Under the pieces are notes generated by a model that saw only the letters and a list, made by a program, of their open reading frames with translations, was not told the origin of the DNA and did not search any database. This document shows, piece by piece, positions 28,299 through 36,973 of a DNA stretch of 64,000 nucleotides (position 1 is the stretch's first letter; each line of letters begins with the position of its first letter). This DNA comes from Novosphingobium sp. SG751A. Its GTDB lineage: Bacteria > Pseudomonadota > Alphaproteobacteria > Sphingomonadales > Sphingomonadaceae. A program made the position numbers and the translations under genes. The stretch covers positions 124,001 to 188,000 of the forward strand of contig NZ_JABGCB010000010.1 in the NCBI RefSeq assembly GCF_013149295.1, read 5' to 3'.

Positions 28299-30077
28299 CT
28301 AACCTACGCGTTCGCGCAGGCTGCTGCTTTTCAGTTTGGGTTTTTCGCTCAAGCCGCCATCATGCATGATGATCTCGCGGTATTCGTCGCGTTTTTCGTG
28401 AATCGAGGCGATGACGAAGCCCATCGGCACGCCCAGTTCGACCAGCACAGCCTCGGACAATTGCAGTGTCGCCTCCAGCGTTTCGGGGATCGCATGGGTG
28501 GCCCCGGCGCGATACATGGCGGCGGCGTGGACCGTGTCGCGGGCGCGGGCGAGAATCGGCAGGTCCGGATATTGCGCGCGCAATTTCTTGACCAGACGCT
28601 GGGCCGTGCGCGGTTCATCCATGGTCAGGATGACGCAATTGGCGCGATCTAGGCCAAGTCTTTCAAGCATATGGCTCGATGATGCCTCACCGAACGTCGC
28701 ACGATAGCCCTGACGCACGGCGCCGGCGATCAGGTCGGGGTCGGAATCTACACCCACATAGGGCTTGTCATGAGCCTTGAGCATATCCGCGACCAGCCGC
28801 CCGACACGACCAAAACCAATGATCACGGCGTGGGAGGCGGTTTCCTCATCAAGATTTTGCGCATGATGAGAGGCGGCATCGACCCGGCGCGCAAGTCGTC
28901 GTCCCCCCCAAGCCAAGAGCGGGGTCACGGTCAGGCCCAGGGCCGTTACCGTTTGCCAGAATTGGGCGGTCGGAGGCGCGATCAGTGACGCGCCGCTGGC
29001 GGTGGCCAGCACGATCAGCGTGGTTTCCGAAGGGCTGGACATCAGGATGCCCGCCTCGGTAGCAACGCCGCGCCGCGCGCCGGTCAGACGCAGGATGCCC
29101 GCCGTCACCGCTGCCTTGACCACGACCACCCCCGCCGTGGCAGCGATGATCGCCACCCAGTTTTGCGCGACTGCGGCAAGGTCGATGCTCATCCCGACGG
29201 TGATCAGAAAAACGCCTAGTGCCAGACCCTTGAACGGGGCGATGATGCCTTCGACTTCGGTGTGATATTCGGTTTCGGCGATCAGCAGGCCCGCGATCAG
29301 CGCACCCACGATGGGCGACAGGCCAACGCCCGCCGTGGCCAGCGCGGCTACGATCACCACCAGCAGGCTGGCCGAGAGGAAGAGTTCGGGGCTTTTGGTG
29401 CGCGCGGCCTGAGCGAACAGATGGGGCAGCATATAGCGGCCAAAGACCATCAGCACCGCCACCACCAGCGCGCCGTAACCCAGCGTTTGCGCCAGTTCCA
29501 TCCAGCCCGCACCTCCGGCGCGCGGGGCCATTGCGCCCAGCAGGAAGATGATCGGCACCAGCGCCAGATCCTCGAACAGCAGCATGGCGAGTGCGGCGCG
29601 GCCCACCGGCGTCGTGGATCCGGCGATGGGCAGCACCAGCGCGGTGGAGGACATGGACAAGGCAAAACCCAGCCCGATCGCGCCCGCCGCGCTTTGCCCC
29701 ATCAGCTTCAGCCCGACCCCTAGCGCCAGTGCCGCCAGCAGCAATTCCGCCGCACCCAGCCCAAGCACCTGTTTGCGCATGGCCCAGAGGCGATCAAAGG
29801 ACAGTTCGAGCCCGACCGAGAACAGCAGAAGGATGATGCCGAATTCGGCAAAGGGCGCCAGCGCCTGCGCATCCGTGATCGTGATATAGGCCAGCCACGG
29901 CGCGTCGGCCACATGGCGGCCAAGACCATAGGGGCCGACCAGCAGGCCGACCAGAATGAAACCGATCACCGGCGTAATACGAAAACGGGCGAAAACCGGG
30001 ATAACGATGCCCGCTGCGCCCAGAATGACCAGCGCATCGCCCAGAGGCGTGGAGGGAGAGAAAGAAACATGAGCCAT
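28299..30077 (-). CDS. CPA2 family cation:proton antiporter with RCK/TrkA-N domain (KefB/KefC/YbaL-like)
   Basis: 592 residues. The first about 390 are a 12-13-helix Na+/H+ exchanger domain (start GDALVILGAAGIVIPVF; IGLGFALSMSSTALVLPI contains the conserved helix with SSTAL). The rest is a cytosolic NAD-binding RCK domain (HAVIIGFGRVGRLVADML, GVDSDPDLI), which gates such transporters. Likely exports K+ or another monovalent cation in exchange for H+. No KefF/KefG-type ancillary gene is adjacent, so glutathione control is not supported. Divergent from the TPR gene with about 200 bp between starts. Confidence 0.9.
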   Translation of the reverse strand: MAHVSFSPSTPLGDALVILGAAGIVIPVFARFRITPVIGFILVGLLVGPYGLGRHVADAPWLAYITITDAQALAPFAEFGIILLLFSVGLELSFDRLWAMRKQVLGLGAAELLLAALALGVGLKLMGQSAAGAIGLGFALSMSSTALVLPIAGSTTPVGRAALAMLLFEDLALVPIIFLLGAMAPRAGGAGWMELAQTLGYGALVVAVLMVFGRYMLPHLFAQAARTKSPELFLSASLLVVIVAALATAGVGLSPIVGALIAGLLIAETEYHTEVEGIIAPFKGLALGVFLITVGMSIDLAAVAQNWVAIIAATAGVVVVKAAVTAGILRLTGARRGVATEAGILMSSPSETTLIVLATASGASLIAPPTAQFWQTVTALGLTVTPLLAWGGRRLARRVDAASHHAQNLDEETASHAVIIGFGRVGRLVADMLKAHDKPYVGVDSDPDLIAGAVRQGYRATFGEASSSHMLERLGLDRANCVILTMDEPRTAQRLVKKLRAQYPDLPILARARDTVHAAAMYRAGATHAIPETLEATLQLSEAVLVELGVPMGFVIASIHEKRDEYREIIMHDGGLSEKPKLKSSSLRERVG

Positions 30078-30152
30078 GGAGGCAGGCTAGGGCATGGGGG
30101 CGTGCATGTCACGGCTGGATCGGGGGCAGACATGGAATGTGGCGGTTTTGTC

Positions 30153-30165
30153 ATGACTTAGTCAT
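30153..30165. promoter_or_regulatory. 13-bp palindrome in a divergent promoter region
   Basis: ATGACT-T-AGTCAT, arms identical on both strands, between the antiporter start (30077) and the TPR-protein start (30277). It could be an operator for either gene; no regulator is assigned. Three TTGCA(A) motifs follow at about 30180-30212. Confidence 0.3.
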
Positions 30166-30276
30166 AAAAACACTATCTGTTGCAAATCTTGCAACATCCA
30201 TTGCATTTTTCGCTTTTCCAGTCGGGGCGAATCGGTTAGCCTCTCTTCAACGAAAAGAAGTTTGGGGATTTGTTGG

Positions 30277-31002
30277 ATGCGTAAGACCGGTAAGCGGATT
30301 TGGTTGCTGTTAGCAGGATATGCGGTTTCGGCCGCTGGCGTGCTCGCCATCCCTGCGCAGGCCGCCGATCTTGCTACGCCGGTGACCATGGCCGCTGCGG
30401 TTCAGGTGGAATCGCCCTCGACCTCGATGGCGCTTTCGCCTGTCGCGGCGGCCATGGATCTGATGCGTTCGGGGCGCTCGGCCGATGCGCTGGCGTTGCT
30501 GGAACCGGCGATGGGCAAGCTGCAGGGGATGAGCAAGGGTTCTGCCCGGCCTTATTGCCAGCATGATGGCTCGATCGCGCGCGGGGTTCGGGTTCTGGAC
30601 GCGGATTTGTGCGATGCGCTCTATCTGCGCGCCTTTGCGCTGACCGAGCTGGGGCGCCGCACCGATGCGGTTGAGGCTCTTGAGCAGCTGACCCAACTTT
30701 CGCCCGATTATCCGCGCTACTTCGTCGAACTGGCCTATGCCTATCGGGCCAGCGGCGACAAGGCGGGTGCGATGGAAACCTATCGCCATGCCGCTGAACT
30801 GGCCTCGGCGCCGGGGCAGCAGAAGTATCGCGCGGCGGCACTGCGCGGCATCGGCAATCTGCTGGTGGATAAAGGGGATCTCGAAGGTGGGGAGAAAGCC
30901 TATCGGGACAGTCTGAGCGACGATCCGCAAAACAAGGTCGCGCTTGGCGAACTGCAATATATCGCCCGTAAGCGGGCGGCCATGGAACAGAAGGGCGGCT
31001 AA
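30277..31002 (+). CDS. Exported TPR-repeat protein
   Basis: 241 residues with a typical signal peptide (MRKTGKRIWLLLAGY...GVLAIPAQAAD, cleavage expected after AQA). Tetratricopeptide-like helices follow: ALYLRAFALTELGRRTDAVEAL, PRYFVELAYAYRASGDKAGAM and AALRGIGNLLVDKGDLEGGEKA. Two cysteines (PYCQHDG, DADLCDALY) may form a periplasmic disulfide. Probably a periplasmic scaffold, partner unknown. Start ATG 30277; a frame from 30262 adds five residues. Monocistronic, with a strong terminator. Confidence 0.82.
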   Translation: MRKTGKRIWLLLAGYAVSAAGVLAIPAQAADLATPVTMAAAVQVESPSTSMALSPVAAAMDLMRSGRSADALALLEPAMGKLQGMSKGSARPYCQHDGSIARGVRVLDADLCDALYLRAFALTELGRRTDAVEALEQLTQLSPDYPRYFVELAYAYRASGDKAGAMETYRHAAELASAPGQQKYRAAALRGIGNLLVDKGDLEGGEKAYRDSLSDDPQNKVALGELQYIARKRAAMEQKGG

Positions 31003-31036
31003 GACCCTAATGACCCTCTTTCAGGGGGGAAGCTGA

Positions 31037-31066
31037 AGGGCGCCTGTTCACGCAGGCGCCCTTTTT
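31037..31066 (+). terminator. Intrinsic terminator of the TPR gene
   Basis: Perfect 10-bp stem AGGGCGCCTG (31037-31046) / CAGGCGCCCT (31053-31062), loop TTCACG, followed by TTTTA. Confidence 0.85.
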
Positions 31067-31110
31067 ATTTGGCCTCGGCCCTTCTATTCATGCCCCCGCG
31101 CAAAACGCGC

Positions 31111-31142
31111 AAACAAGAAGAGGCCCGGTTTCCCGAGCCTCT
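31111..31142 (-). terminator. Intrinsic terminator of icd
   Basis: On the minus strand AGAGGCTCGG (31142-31133) pairs with CCGGGCCTCT (31128-31119) and is followed by TCTTGTTT. It lies about 30 bp after the icd stop. Confidence 0.65.
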
Positions 31143-31171
31143 CTTTTCGTCATCGAAAGACCGAAGGGCGA

Positions 31172-32392
31172 TTACGCCTTGGCCATTTCGGCTTCGAGGT
31201 TCTGCACGATGGCTTCGAAGAACGCTTCGGTCGTCAGCCAGCCCTGTTCGGGGCCGATGAGCAGCGCGAGGTCCTTGGTCATCTTGCCGCTCTCGACGGT
31301 TTCGATGCAGACGCGTTCCAGCGTCTGAGCGAACTTCACCACTTCGGGGGTGTTGTCGAAACGGCCGCGATAGATCAGGCCACGCGTCCATGCGAAGATC
31401 GAAGCGATCGGGTTGGTCGAGGTCGCCTTGCCCTGCTGGTGCTGGCGATAGTGACGGGTCACGGTGCCGTGGGCCGCTTCGGCTTCGACGGTCTTGCCAT
31501 CGGGCGACATCAGAACCGAGGTCATCAGGCCCAGCGAGCCAAAGCCCTGTGCAACGGTGTCCGACTGGACGTCGCCGTCGTAGTTCTTGCAGGCCCAGAC
31601 GAACTTGCCCGACCACTTGAGTGCCGAGGCCACCATGTCGTCGATCAGGCGGTGTTCGTAGTGGATGCCGGCATCCTTGAACTTTTCAGCGAAACCTTCG
31701 GTGGCGAAGACTTCGGCGAACAGGTCCTTGAAGCGGCCATCATACTTCTTGATGATGGTGTTCTTGGTGGACAGATACACCGGCCAACCCAGCGCGAGGC
31801 CATAGTTGAACGAGGCGCGGGCGAAATCGCGGATCGAATCGTCAAGGTTGTACATCGCCATGGCGACGCCCGACGAGGGGAAGTTGAACACTTCGCGGTC
31901 GATCACTTCGCCGTTTTCGCCTTCCCAGACGAGGCGCAGCTTGCCCTTGCCGGGAACGAGGAAGTCGGTGGCCTTGTACTGGTCACCAAAGGCGTGACGG
32001 CCAACCACGATGGGGTCGGTCCAGCCCGGCACCAGACGGGGCACGTTCGAGATCACGATGGGCTCGCGGAACACAACGCCGCCAAGGATGTTGCGGATCG
32101 TGCCGTTGGGGCTCTTCCACATTTCCTTGAGGTTGAATTCTTCAACGCGGGCTTCGTCGGGGGTGATGGTGGCGCACTTCACGCCAACGCCATATTCGCG
32201 GATCGCGTTGGCCGAATCGACCGTCACCTGATCGTTGGTCGCGTCACGGTTTTCCACCGACAGGTCGTAATACTTCAGGTCGATGTCGAGATAGGGCAGG
32301 ATCAGTCGTTCACGGATCCACTGCCAAATGATCTTGGTCATTTCATCGCCGTCGATCTCGACAACGGGGTTGGCTACCTTGATTTTTGCCAT
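31172..32392 (-). CDS. icd: NADP-dependent isocitrate dehydrogenase
   Basis: TCA-cycle enzyme oxidising isocitrate to 2-oxoglutarate. 406 aa; N-terminus [20 protein letters not shown], with [17 protein letters not shown] and [20 protein letters not shown], is the eukaryotic-type homodimeric IDH (subfamily II), common in alphaproteobacteria, not the E. coli type. Monocistronic, flanked by its own terminator and a 236-bp upstream gap shared with the divergent glycosyltransferase. Malate synthase (47416-49569) lies 15 kb away, but no isocitrate lyase is in the window. Confidence 0.98.
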   Translation of the reverse strand: MAKIKVANPVVEIDGDEMTKIIWQWIRERLILPYLDIDLKYYDLSVENRDATNDQVTVDSANAIREYGVGVKCATITPDEARVEEFNLKEMWKSPNGTIRNILGGVVFREPIVISNVPRLVPGWTDPIVVGRHAFGDQYKATDFLVPGKGKLRLVWEGENGEVIDREVFNFPSSGVAMAMYNLDDSIRDFARASFNYGLALGWPVYLSTKNTIIKKYDGRFKDLFAEVFATEGFAEKFKDAGIHYEHRLIDDMVASALKWSGKFVWACKNYDGDVQSDTVAQGFGSLGLMTSVLMSPDGKTVEAEAAHGTVTRHYRQHQQGKATSTNPIASIFAWTRGLIYRGRFDNTPEVVKFAQTLERVCIETVESGKMTKDLALLIGPEQGWLTTEAFFEAIVQNLEAEMAKA

Positions 32393-32628
32393 GTGCTTTT
32401 GTTCCCTGGGGTGGAGTGGCTTGCATTCCCCCTAGCATAGGATTTCCGCCGCGCAAGGGCGGGTTTTCGCATTGGGCGGCGTGGGGTGAGATAGTTTTTG
32501 ATATTGCGAAGTCATAGCAAATAAACGCCTCTCCACCGCTCTCGCACCCATGGGCAAGGCTATTTTAACGCGGCCGCTCTAGGTTAATCTGGCCGGAGTG
32601 CTTGTCTGCCTCCGATGAGGAGCTTTGC

Positions 32629-33531
32629 ATGTCTGCCCTTGATGTCGATGTTATTTTGCGCACCCATAATCGCGCCGACATGCTGCCCGAGGCGGTGGCC
32701 TCCTTCTTTGCCGCGGATACGCGTGGGATCAATGCGCGCCTGCTGGTGGTGGACAATGCGTCGAGCGACAATACACAGGCTGTGCTGACGGATCTGCGTG
32801 CGCGCTATGGCGATGCTCTGGTGCCGCTCTATGAGGTGCGCCCCGGCCCGCAGCATGCCCTGAATGCGGCGCTTGGGGTGGTGTGCGGCCAGATCGTCGC
32901 CTGTTTTGACGATGACGAACGCATCGTACCGGGCTGGCTTCAGGCCATCGCGCGCGAATTTGCCGATCCGGCCACTGATTATATCGCCGGACCCGTGCTG
33001 TTTCCTCAGGGCAGTTCCTTGCCGGAATGGCTGCCCGACGGTTTCAACGGCGCGCTGGGCTTCATCGATCATGGGACCCAGCGTCGCCAGTTTGCGCCGG
33101 GCTTTCACGGGATGCTGACACAGGGAAATTGCGCGCTGCGGGCAAAAATCTTCGAAGAATTCGGCCCTTATCCCGATTGCTTTAACACGGCCGAGGACCG
33201 CTGGCTTAACCAATGGCTGACCGATCAGGGCAAGCGGGGCTTTTATTGCCCTGATTTCGGCGTGACTCATCTGTTGCAGCCGGCGCGCGTGAACCGCGAT
33301 TATTTCCGCCAATGGGCGCGGCGCGAAGGGCGCGATCTGGCCACTTGCGACACGCTGCTCTCGCGGCCCAACATGCTGGCCCAGCGCTGGTATTGGCGTA
33401 AGATTGCGGGCTGCGCGGCGCGACGACTGATGGGTGCGGGGACTTCGGCTGAGCGGTTCCGTGATGAATTGGAACTGCGCGTGGCGGCCAGCTATGCCGC
33501 CACCTGTTTAGGCCGCCGAGCGGCGGCCTAA
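32629..33531 (+). CDS. Family 2 glycosyltransferase
   Basis: 300-residue GT-A-fold transferase. N-terminal DVDVILRTHNRADMLPEAV and LLVVDNASSDNTQAVL, then the metal/nucleotide motif Asp94-Asp95-Asp96 (CFDDDERIVPGW), typical of GT2. Probably acts on a surface polysaccharide or glycan, cytoplasmic side; donor and acceptor unknown. ATG 32629 has GAGGAG 9 nt upstream; the TTG at 32602 is rejected. Its 3' end overlaps the convergent flippase gene by 24 bp within a perfect palindrome. Confidence 0.88.
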   Translation: MSALDVDVILRTHNRADMLPEAVASFFAADTRGINARLLVVDNASSDNTQAVLTDLRARYGDALVPLYEVRPGPQHALNAALGVVCGQIVACFDDDERIVPGWLQAIAREFADPATDYIAGPVLFPQGSSLPEWLPDGFNGALGFIDHGTQRRQFAPGFHGMLTQGNCALRAKIFEEFGPYPDCFNTAEDRWLNQWLTDQGKRGFYCPDFGVTHLLQPARVNRDYFRQWARREGRDLATCDTLLSRPNMLAQRWYWRKIAGCAARRLMGAGTSAERFRDELELRVAASYAATCLGRRAAA

Positions 33532-33532
33532 A
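33507..33532. terminator. Palindrome containing both stop codons of convergent genes
   Basis: TTTAGGCCGCC (33507-33517), loop GAGC, GGCGGCCTAAA (33522-33532): an exact 11-bp inverted repeat. The TAA at 33529-33531 ends the glycosyltransferase and the complementary TAA (33510-33508) ends the flippase. Both proteins therefore end in Arg/Ala-rich residues encoded by the hairpin. It may form a bidirectional termination or mRNA 3'-protecting hairpin; there is no T-run of canonical length. Confidence 0.6.
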
Positions 33533-34983
33533 CGCACCATCGCCACTGCGTAAACCCGCGTCGCGACGGCGCTGATCTCGATGGTGGCGGGATGGCGCAC
33601 CAGAAACAGGCAGGCCAGCCAGCAGGGAATTCCGGTCGCCGACAGTGCAATCAACAGACCCCAGCCAATATCGCTCGCACCCATGCCCAGCCAGTCCTGC
33701 GCCACAATCAACGGGATGCCCGCGCCATAGGCTGCCACCGCGCTGCGCCAATAGATATTGAGCAGATCGGCAAAGCGAAAATGCATAAGCCGCGCCAGAA
33801 ACACCCCATAGATTGCCACCCAAAACAGCCCATAGACGATGCGACTGGCCGCCGCAGCCTCCACCCCGATAAAGCAAGCTACGGTCAGGCAGCCGATGAT
33901 GATCGCCGTGTCGATCCAGTTCACCCAGATCAGTGTGCGAATACGGCCCAGCAGGATCGGCACATCCATCTGCAACGGCACCGCCACAAACAGCGTTTCA
34001 GACAGCGCCGTCCATTTGAGCAAAACCGCCACGCCCGCCCATTTCGGCCCATAAAGCAAATGCACCAGCGGCCCTGCGGCCAGCCCCAGCCCGACCATCG
34101 CGGCCCAGTTCACCGCCGTATTGCAGGCGGTCAGGTGCAGATAGGAGGGCGCCAGCGGATCGCCCGCATCACGCTTGCGCGCAAAGGCGGGATAGAACAC
34201 CGAAGTCAGCCCGCTGGTCACCAGCGTAGATAGCTGGGCCGACAGCGCGGTGGCGCGGCTGAACAGGCCGGTGGCCAGCACGCCCAGCAGACGGGCGACG
34301 ATCAGGTCCTGGGTGCGCATACCGATGGCGCCGCTGGCGCTGATGAAGAACGAATTGGCGCTGAAGGAAAGCAGGGGGCGCGTCGTGGCCCAATCGCGCG
34401 GAAAGCGCGGCACAACCGTGCGAAACCGCATGACGATGCCGGTGCGCAAAAACGCCGCCAGCAGCAGACCCCACGCCATAGAGGCCGGACCAAACCCATG
34501 CGCGGCCAGATAGATGCTGAGCAAGCCGCCCGACAAAGAGCTGAGAATATTGGCGAAAAAAAGCGCGCGGAAATTCATCTCACGTGTCAGCAGGCCCACC
34601 GGGATCAGCGCAAAGGGATTAACAAAGCTGGCCGCCGCAATAATAAGCGTCAGCTGGATCAGCGTGGGGTCGTGATAGACATGGCTGATAACCGGCGCCA
34701 GCGCGCCCAGCACAACCGCCACGGTGCATGCGATGGAAACCGCCACCCCGGCGTATTCGCGCACATGGGCCGGGTCCATCGCCCTTTGCCCTGAGACAAA
34801 CCGGGTGATCCCGGCATCTTGAAACATCGACACCAGCATCGAGGCGGCCAGCGCCACCGAATAGACGCCAAACTCCGACGGGCTGAGGTAGAGCCGCGAG
34901 ATGACGACGCTGACGCCAAACTGGATGATAAAGGCCAGATATTGCGAGGCCATGGACCATGCGATGGAAGCACGAATCGACAT
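33508..34983 (-). CDS. Oligosaccharide flippase family protein (Wzx/MOP superfamily)
   Basis: 491 residues with 12-14 predicted membrane helices (for example YLAFIIQFGVSVVISRLYL, IIIGCLTVACFIGVEAAA). The start SIRASIAWSMASQYLAFIIQFG and the LYLSPSEFGVYSVALAASML pattern are typical of polysaccharide exporters that flip lipid-linked oligosaccharides. With the neighbouring GT2 gene it suggests a small surface-glycan unit, although no polymerase is present. GTs and flippases alone do not define a locus; the glycan is unknown. Confidence 0.87.
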   Translation of the reverse strand: MSIRASIAWSMASQYLAFIIQFGVSVVISRLYLSPSEFGVYSVALAASMLVSMFQDAGITRFVSGQRAMDPAHVREYAGVAVSIACTVAVVLGALAPVISHVYHDPTLIQLTLIIAAASFVNPFALIPVGLLTREMNFRALFFANILSSLSGGLLSIYLAAHGFGPASMAWGLLLAAFLRTGIVMRFRTVVPRFPRDWATTRPLLSFSANSFFISASGAIGMRTQDLIVARLLGVLATGLFSRATALSAQLSTLVTSGLTSVFYPAFARKRDAGDPLAPSYLHLTACNTAVNWAAMVGLGLAAGPLVHLLYGPKWAGVAVLLKWTALSETLFVAVPLQMDVPILLGRIRTLIWVNWIDTAIIIGCLTVACFIGVEAAAASRIVYGLFWVAIYGVFLARLMHFRFADLLNIYWRSAVAAYGAGIPLIVAQDWLGMGASDIGWGLLIALSATGIPCWLACLFLVRHPATIEISAVATRVYAVAMVRLGRRSAA

Positions 34984-35104
34984 GGGGCTTAGCTACCGAC
35001 CGGAATGCAGGATAGGGGAGAGATCATAGTCCCCATGCTCTAGCCATCAGAGGTAAAGATTTACTCCGAAGGCACCGGCGCTTCACGCAAAAGGCGCACA
35101 CAAC

Positions 35105-35138
35105 AAAAAACCCGCTGGCCTTGCGGCAGCGGGTTTTT
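35105..35138 (-). terminator. Intrinsic terminator of the tRNA-Val gene
   Basis: On the minus strand AAAAACCCGCTG pairs with CAGCGGG and is followed by TTTTTT, directly after the tRNA 3' end. Confidence 0.8.
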
Positions 35139-35141
35139 GAA

Positions 35142-35216
35142 TGGTGGGCGTAGGAAGGATTGAACTTCCGACCCCTGCGATGTCAACACAGTGCTCTACC
35201 ACTGAGCTATACGCCC
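35142..35216 (-). tRNA. tRNA-Val (anticodon GAC)
   Basis: 75 nt read on the minus strand from GGGCGTA to TACGCCC-A-CCA. All arms are readable: acceptor GGGCGTA/TACGCCC, D arm GCTC/GAGC, anticodon stem CTGTG/CGCAG with loop TTGACAT (anticodon GAC, valine), T arm GGAAG/CTTCC with loop TTCAATC. CCA is genomically encoded. A strong terminator follows, so it is transcribed alone. Confidence 0.97.
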
Positions 35217-35344
35217 ACACTTTCAAGTTCATCCCGGTTGGCGTTGTTGGCGTCCGCCGGGTGTGACGCGGCCTCTAACGGGGGTCTGCGATTAGCGCAA
35301 GAGGCTTATGCGAAATATTGCAATTTTTTTGCGTAAGGGCCTGT

Positions 35345-35719
35345 TTAGACGCTGATTTGGCTGGGCTGGCCAAACACGCGCTGCACTTCGGCCACCAGAT
35401 CGCGCAGGTGGAAGGGCTTGGAAAGCACCTTGGCCTGGGGCGCTTCGCGGCTTGCCTTAAGGGTTACGGCGGCAAAGCCGGTGATGAAGATCACCTTGGT
35501 GTCGGGGCTGACCTCGGCGCAGCGCTGGGCCAGTTCGATGCCGTCCATTTCGGGCATCACGATGTCGGAGAGCAAAAGGTCGAAATGCTCTCGCTCCAGA
35601 TAGGGCAGCGCCGCCGTGCCGCGATCCACTGCCACCACGTCATAACCAGCGTTTTCCAGCGCGCGGGCCAGATAGGTGCGCATGGCGGCTTCGTCTTCGG
35701 CAAGCAGGATTCGGATCAT
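35345..35719 (-). CDS. cpdR: Single-domain response regulator CpdR
   Basis: 124-residue stand-alone receiver domain. The phospho-acceptor is Asp52 in LLLSDIVMPEMDG; acidic pocket AEDE; VIFITGFAAVTL and AKVLSKPFHLRDLV closely follow Caulobacter CpdR. Unphosphorylated CpdR is known to recruit ClpXP to the pole to degrade CtrA and other factors, and is phosphorylated via CckA-ChpT; cckA lies 11.5 kb upstream in this window. ATG 35719 is chosen; the frame from 35857 adds 46 non-family residues. Confidence 0.93.
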   Translation of the reverse strand: MIRILLAEDEAAMRTYLARALENAGYDVVAVDRGTAALPYLEREHFDLLLSDIVMPEMDGIELAQRCAEVSPDTKVIFITGFAAVTLKASREAPQAKVLSKPFHLRDLVAEVQRVFGQPSQISV

Positions 35720-35865
35720 GGCGTTAACTCTCTTTATCGTTGTCTCTTTATATAGCGCAGCCCGGAGCAGAGTTCTTCTGCCATTTCTGCCATGCCCTGT
35801 TTTGAAACACTCCTCGGTCGATGTGCTACTTTTGACAGCGGGCCGGGAAAGCCGCACTGTGGGGG

Positions 35866-36819
35866 ATGGACGAAATTCGGGCTGATATGGGCGATTCGGA
35901 GGGTGTGATCCGCTGCGATGGTGGCGCGATCCCGGGGCATGACAGCCCTGCGTTTACCATTTCTGCACCGGCAGTGTCCCGTCTGCCGGTGGTGATTGCC
36001 GCGCCCCATGGCGGGCGGTGCTATCCGTCTGATCTGCTGGCCCGGATGCGGCATCCCAATATCTCGGCCCTGCGGCTTGAAGATCGCCTTGTTGACCGTC
36101 TGGCCGAGGCAGTGGCGCGCGAAACCGGCGCGGCGCTGATGCTGGCCCATGCGCCGCGCGCGATGCTCGATCTGAACCGGGCGGATGATGATGTCGATTG
36201 GGATATGCTTGGCCTTGTCGCGCCGGGGCCTGCGCCCGCCAATGGCCGCGCGCGCAGCGGACTGGGGCTGGTGCCGCGGCGCCTGCCGGGTATGGGCGAG
36301 ATCTGGCGCGGGCGTCTGTCATGGGCCGAGGTTGAGGCGCGAATCGAAGGGATTCACAGGCCCTACCATACCGCTTTGGCCGATCTGGTAGCGCAGGAGC
36401 GTGAGCGCTGGGGCGCGGCGCTGTTGATCGACCTGCATTCGATGCCGCCCCTGCCGCGAATCATTGGGCAGGAATCGGCGACCATTGTTGTGGGTGACCG
36501 TTTCGGGGCCAGTTGTCATGGCGCGCTGGTAGCGCGGGCTTTTTCGCATTTTGCGGGTGCCGGTGTGCTGGCGGCGCATAATCGGCCCTATGCGGGGGGA
36601 TTCGCGCTCGATCACCACGCCGCGCCGCGTCGGGGTGTCCATGCCATGCAGTTAGAGGTGGACCGCGCAGCCTACCTCGATTCGCAAATGATCGAAACCG
36701 GCGAGGGCTTCGATGCCATGGCGCGGCTCTTGTCCTCGCTGGTCCTTGCTTTGGGCGCCCAGGTAGCGGCCATGGGTGGCCAGCATTCCGCCGAGGCCTG
36801 GCCCGAAGCGGCGGAATAA
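35866..36819 (+). CDS. N-formylglutamate amidohydrolase family protein (copy 2)
   Basis: 317-residue member of the same FGase family as the gene at 8191-8925 but more divergent. Motifs: PVVIAAPHGGRCYPSDLL, LNRADDDVDWDM, IHRPYHTALADLV, LLIDLHSMPPLPR and ALDHHAAPRRGVHAMQLEVDR. The last two blocks contribute conserved Asp/His/Glu residues. Substrate undetermined; histidine-pathway genes are absent from the vicinity. Divergent from cpdR with about 146 bp between starts. ATG 35887 is an alternative start. Confidence 0.86.
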   Translation: MDEIRADMGDSEGVIRCDGGAIPGHDSPAFTISAPAVSRLPVVIAAPHGGRCYPSDLLARMRHPNISALRLEDRLVDRLAEAVARETGAALMLAHAPRAMLDLNRADDDVDWDMLGLVAPGPAPANGRARSGLGLVPRRLPGMGEIWRGRLSWAEVEARIEGIHRPYHTALADLVAQERERWGAALLIDLHSMPPLPRIIGQESATIVVGDRFGASCHGALVARAFSHFAGAGVLAAHNRPYAGGFALDHHAAPRRGVHAMQLEVDRAAYLDSQMIETGEGFDAMARLLSSLVLALGAQVAAMGGQHSAEAWPEAAE

Positions 36820-36863
36820 AGGCGCGCGCATCATCGGGGTGGTGCACGATCCATGCTGCACAT

Positions 36864-36967
36864 AAAAAACCACCTCGCGCGATGCGCGAGGTGGCCAAGG
36901 TTCAGGGAGGAAGTGCAACCGAAGTTGCACCAATCCAGTCGGGCCATGAGGGAAGCGCCAACCGGAT
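36864..36967 (-). ncRNA. Candidate small regulatory RNA with two anti-SD-like C/U-rich motifs
   Basis: Read on the minus strand: hairpin 1 ATCCGGTTGG / CCGACTGGAT (10 pairs, two G-U) with CTTCCCTC in its loop; hairpin 2 GTGCAAC-TTCG-GTTGCAC (36930-36913), a UUCG tetraloop; an unpaired CTTCCTCCCT (about 36913-36904); then a perfect 11-bp terminator hairpin CCACCTCGCGC / GCGCGAGGTGG (36894-36870) and six T to 36864. A promoter at 36974-37002 predicts a start at about 36967, exactly where hairpin 1 begins. The layout resembles alphaproteobacterial sRNAs that use CCUCC-type loops to block ribosome binding sites; family membership is not established. No open frame is apparent. Confidence 0.72.
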
Positions 36968-36973
36968 GACTGT

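Noticed and set aside
32570..32585. GCGGCCGCTCTAG resembling a cloning-vector polylinker
   Set aside because: The match stops after 13 bases and the flanks are normal intergenic sequence with the downstream gene intact; chance similarity is likely.
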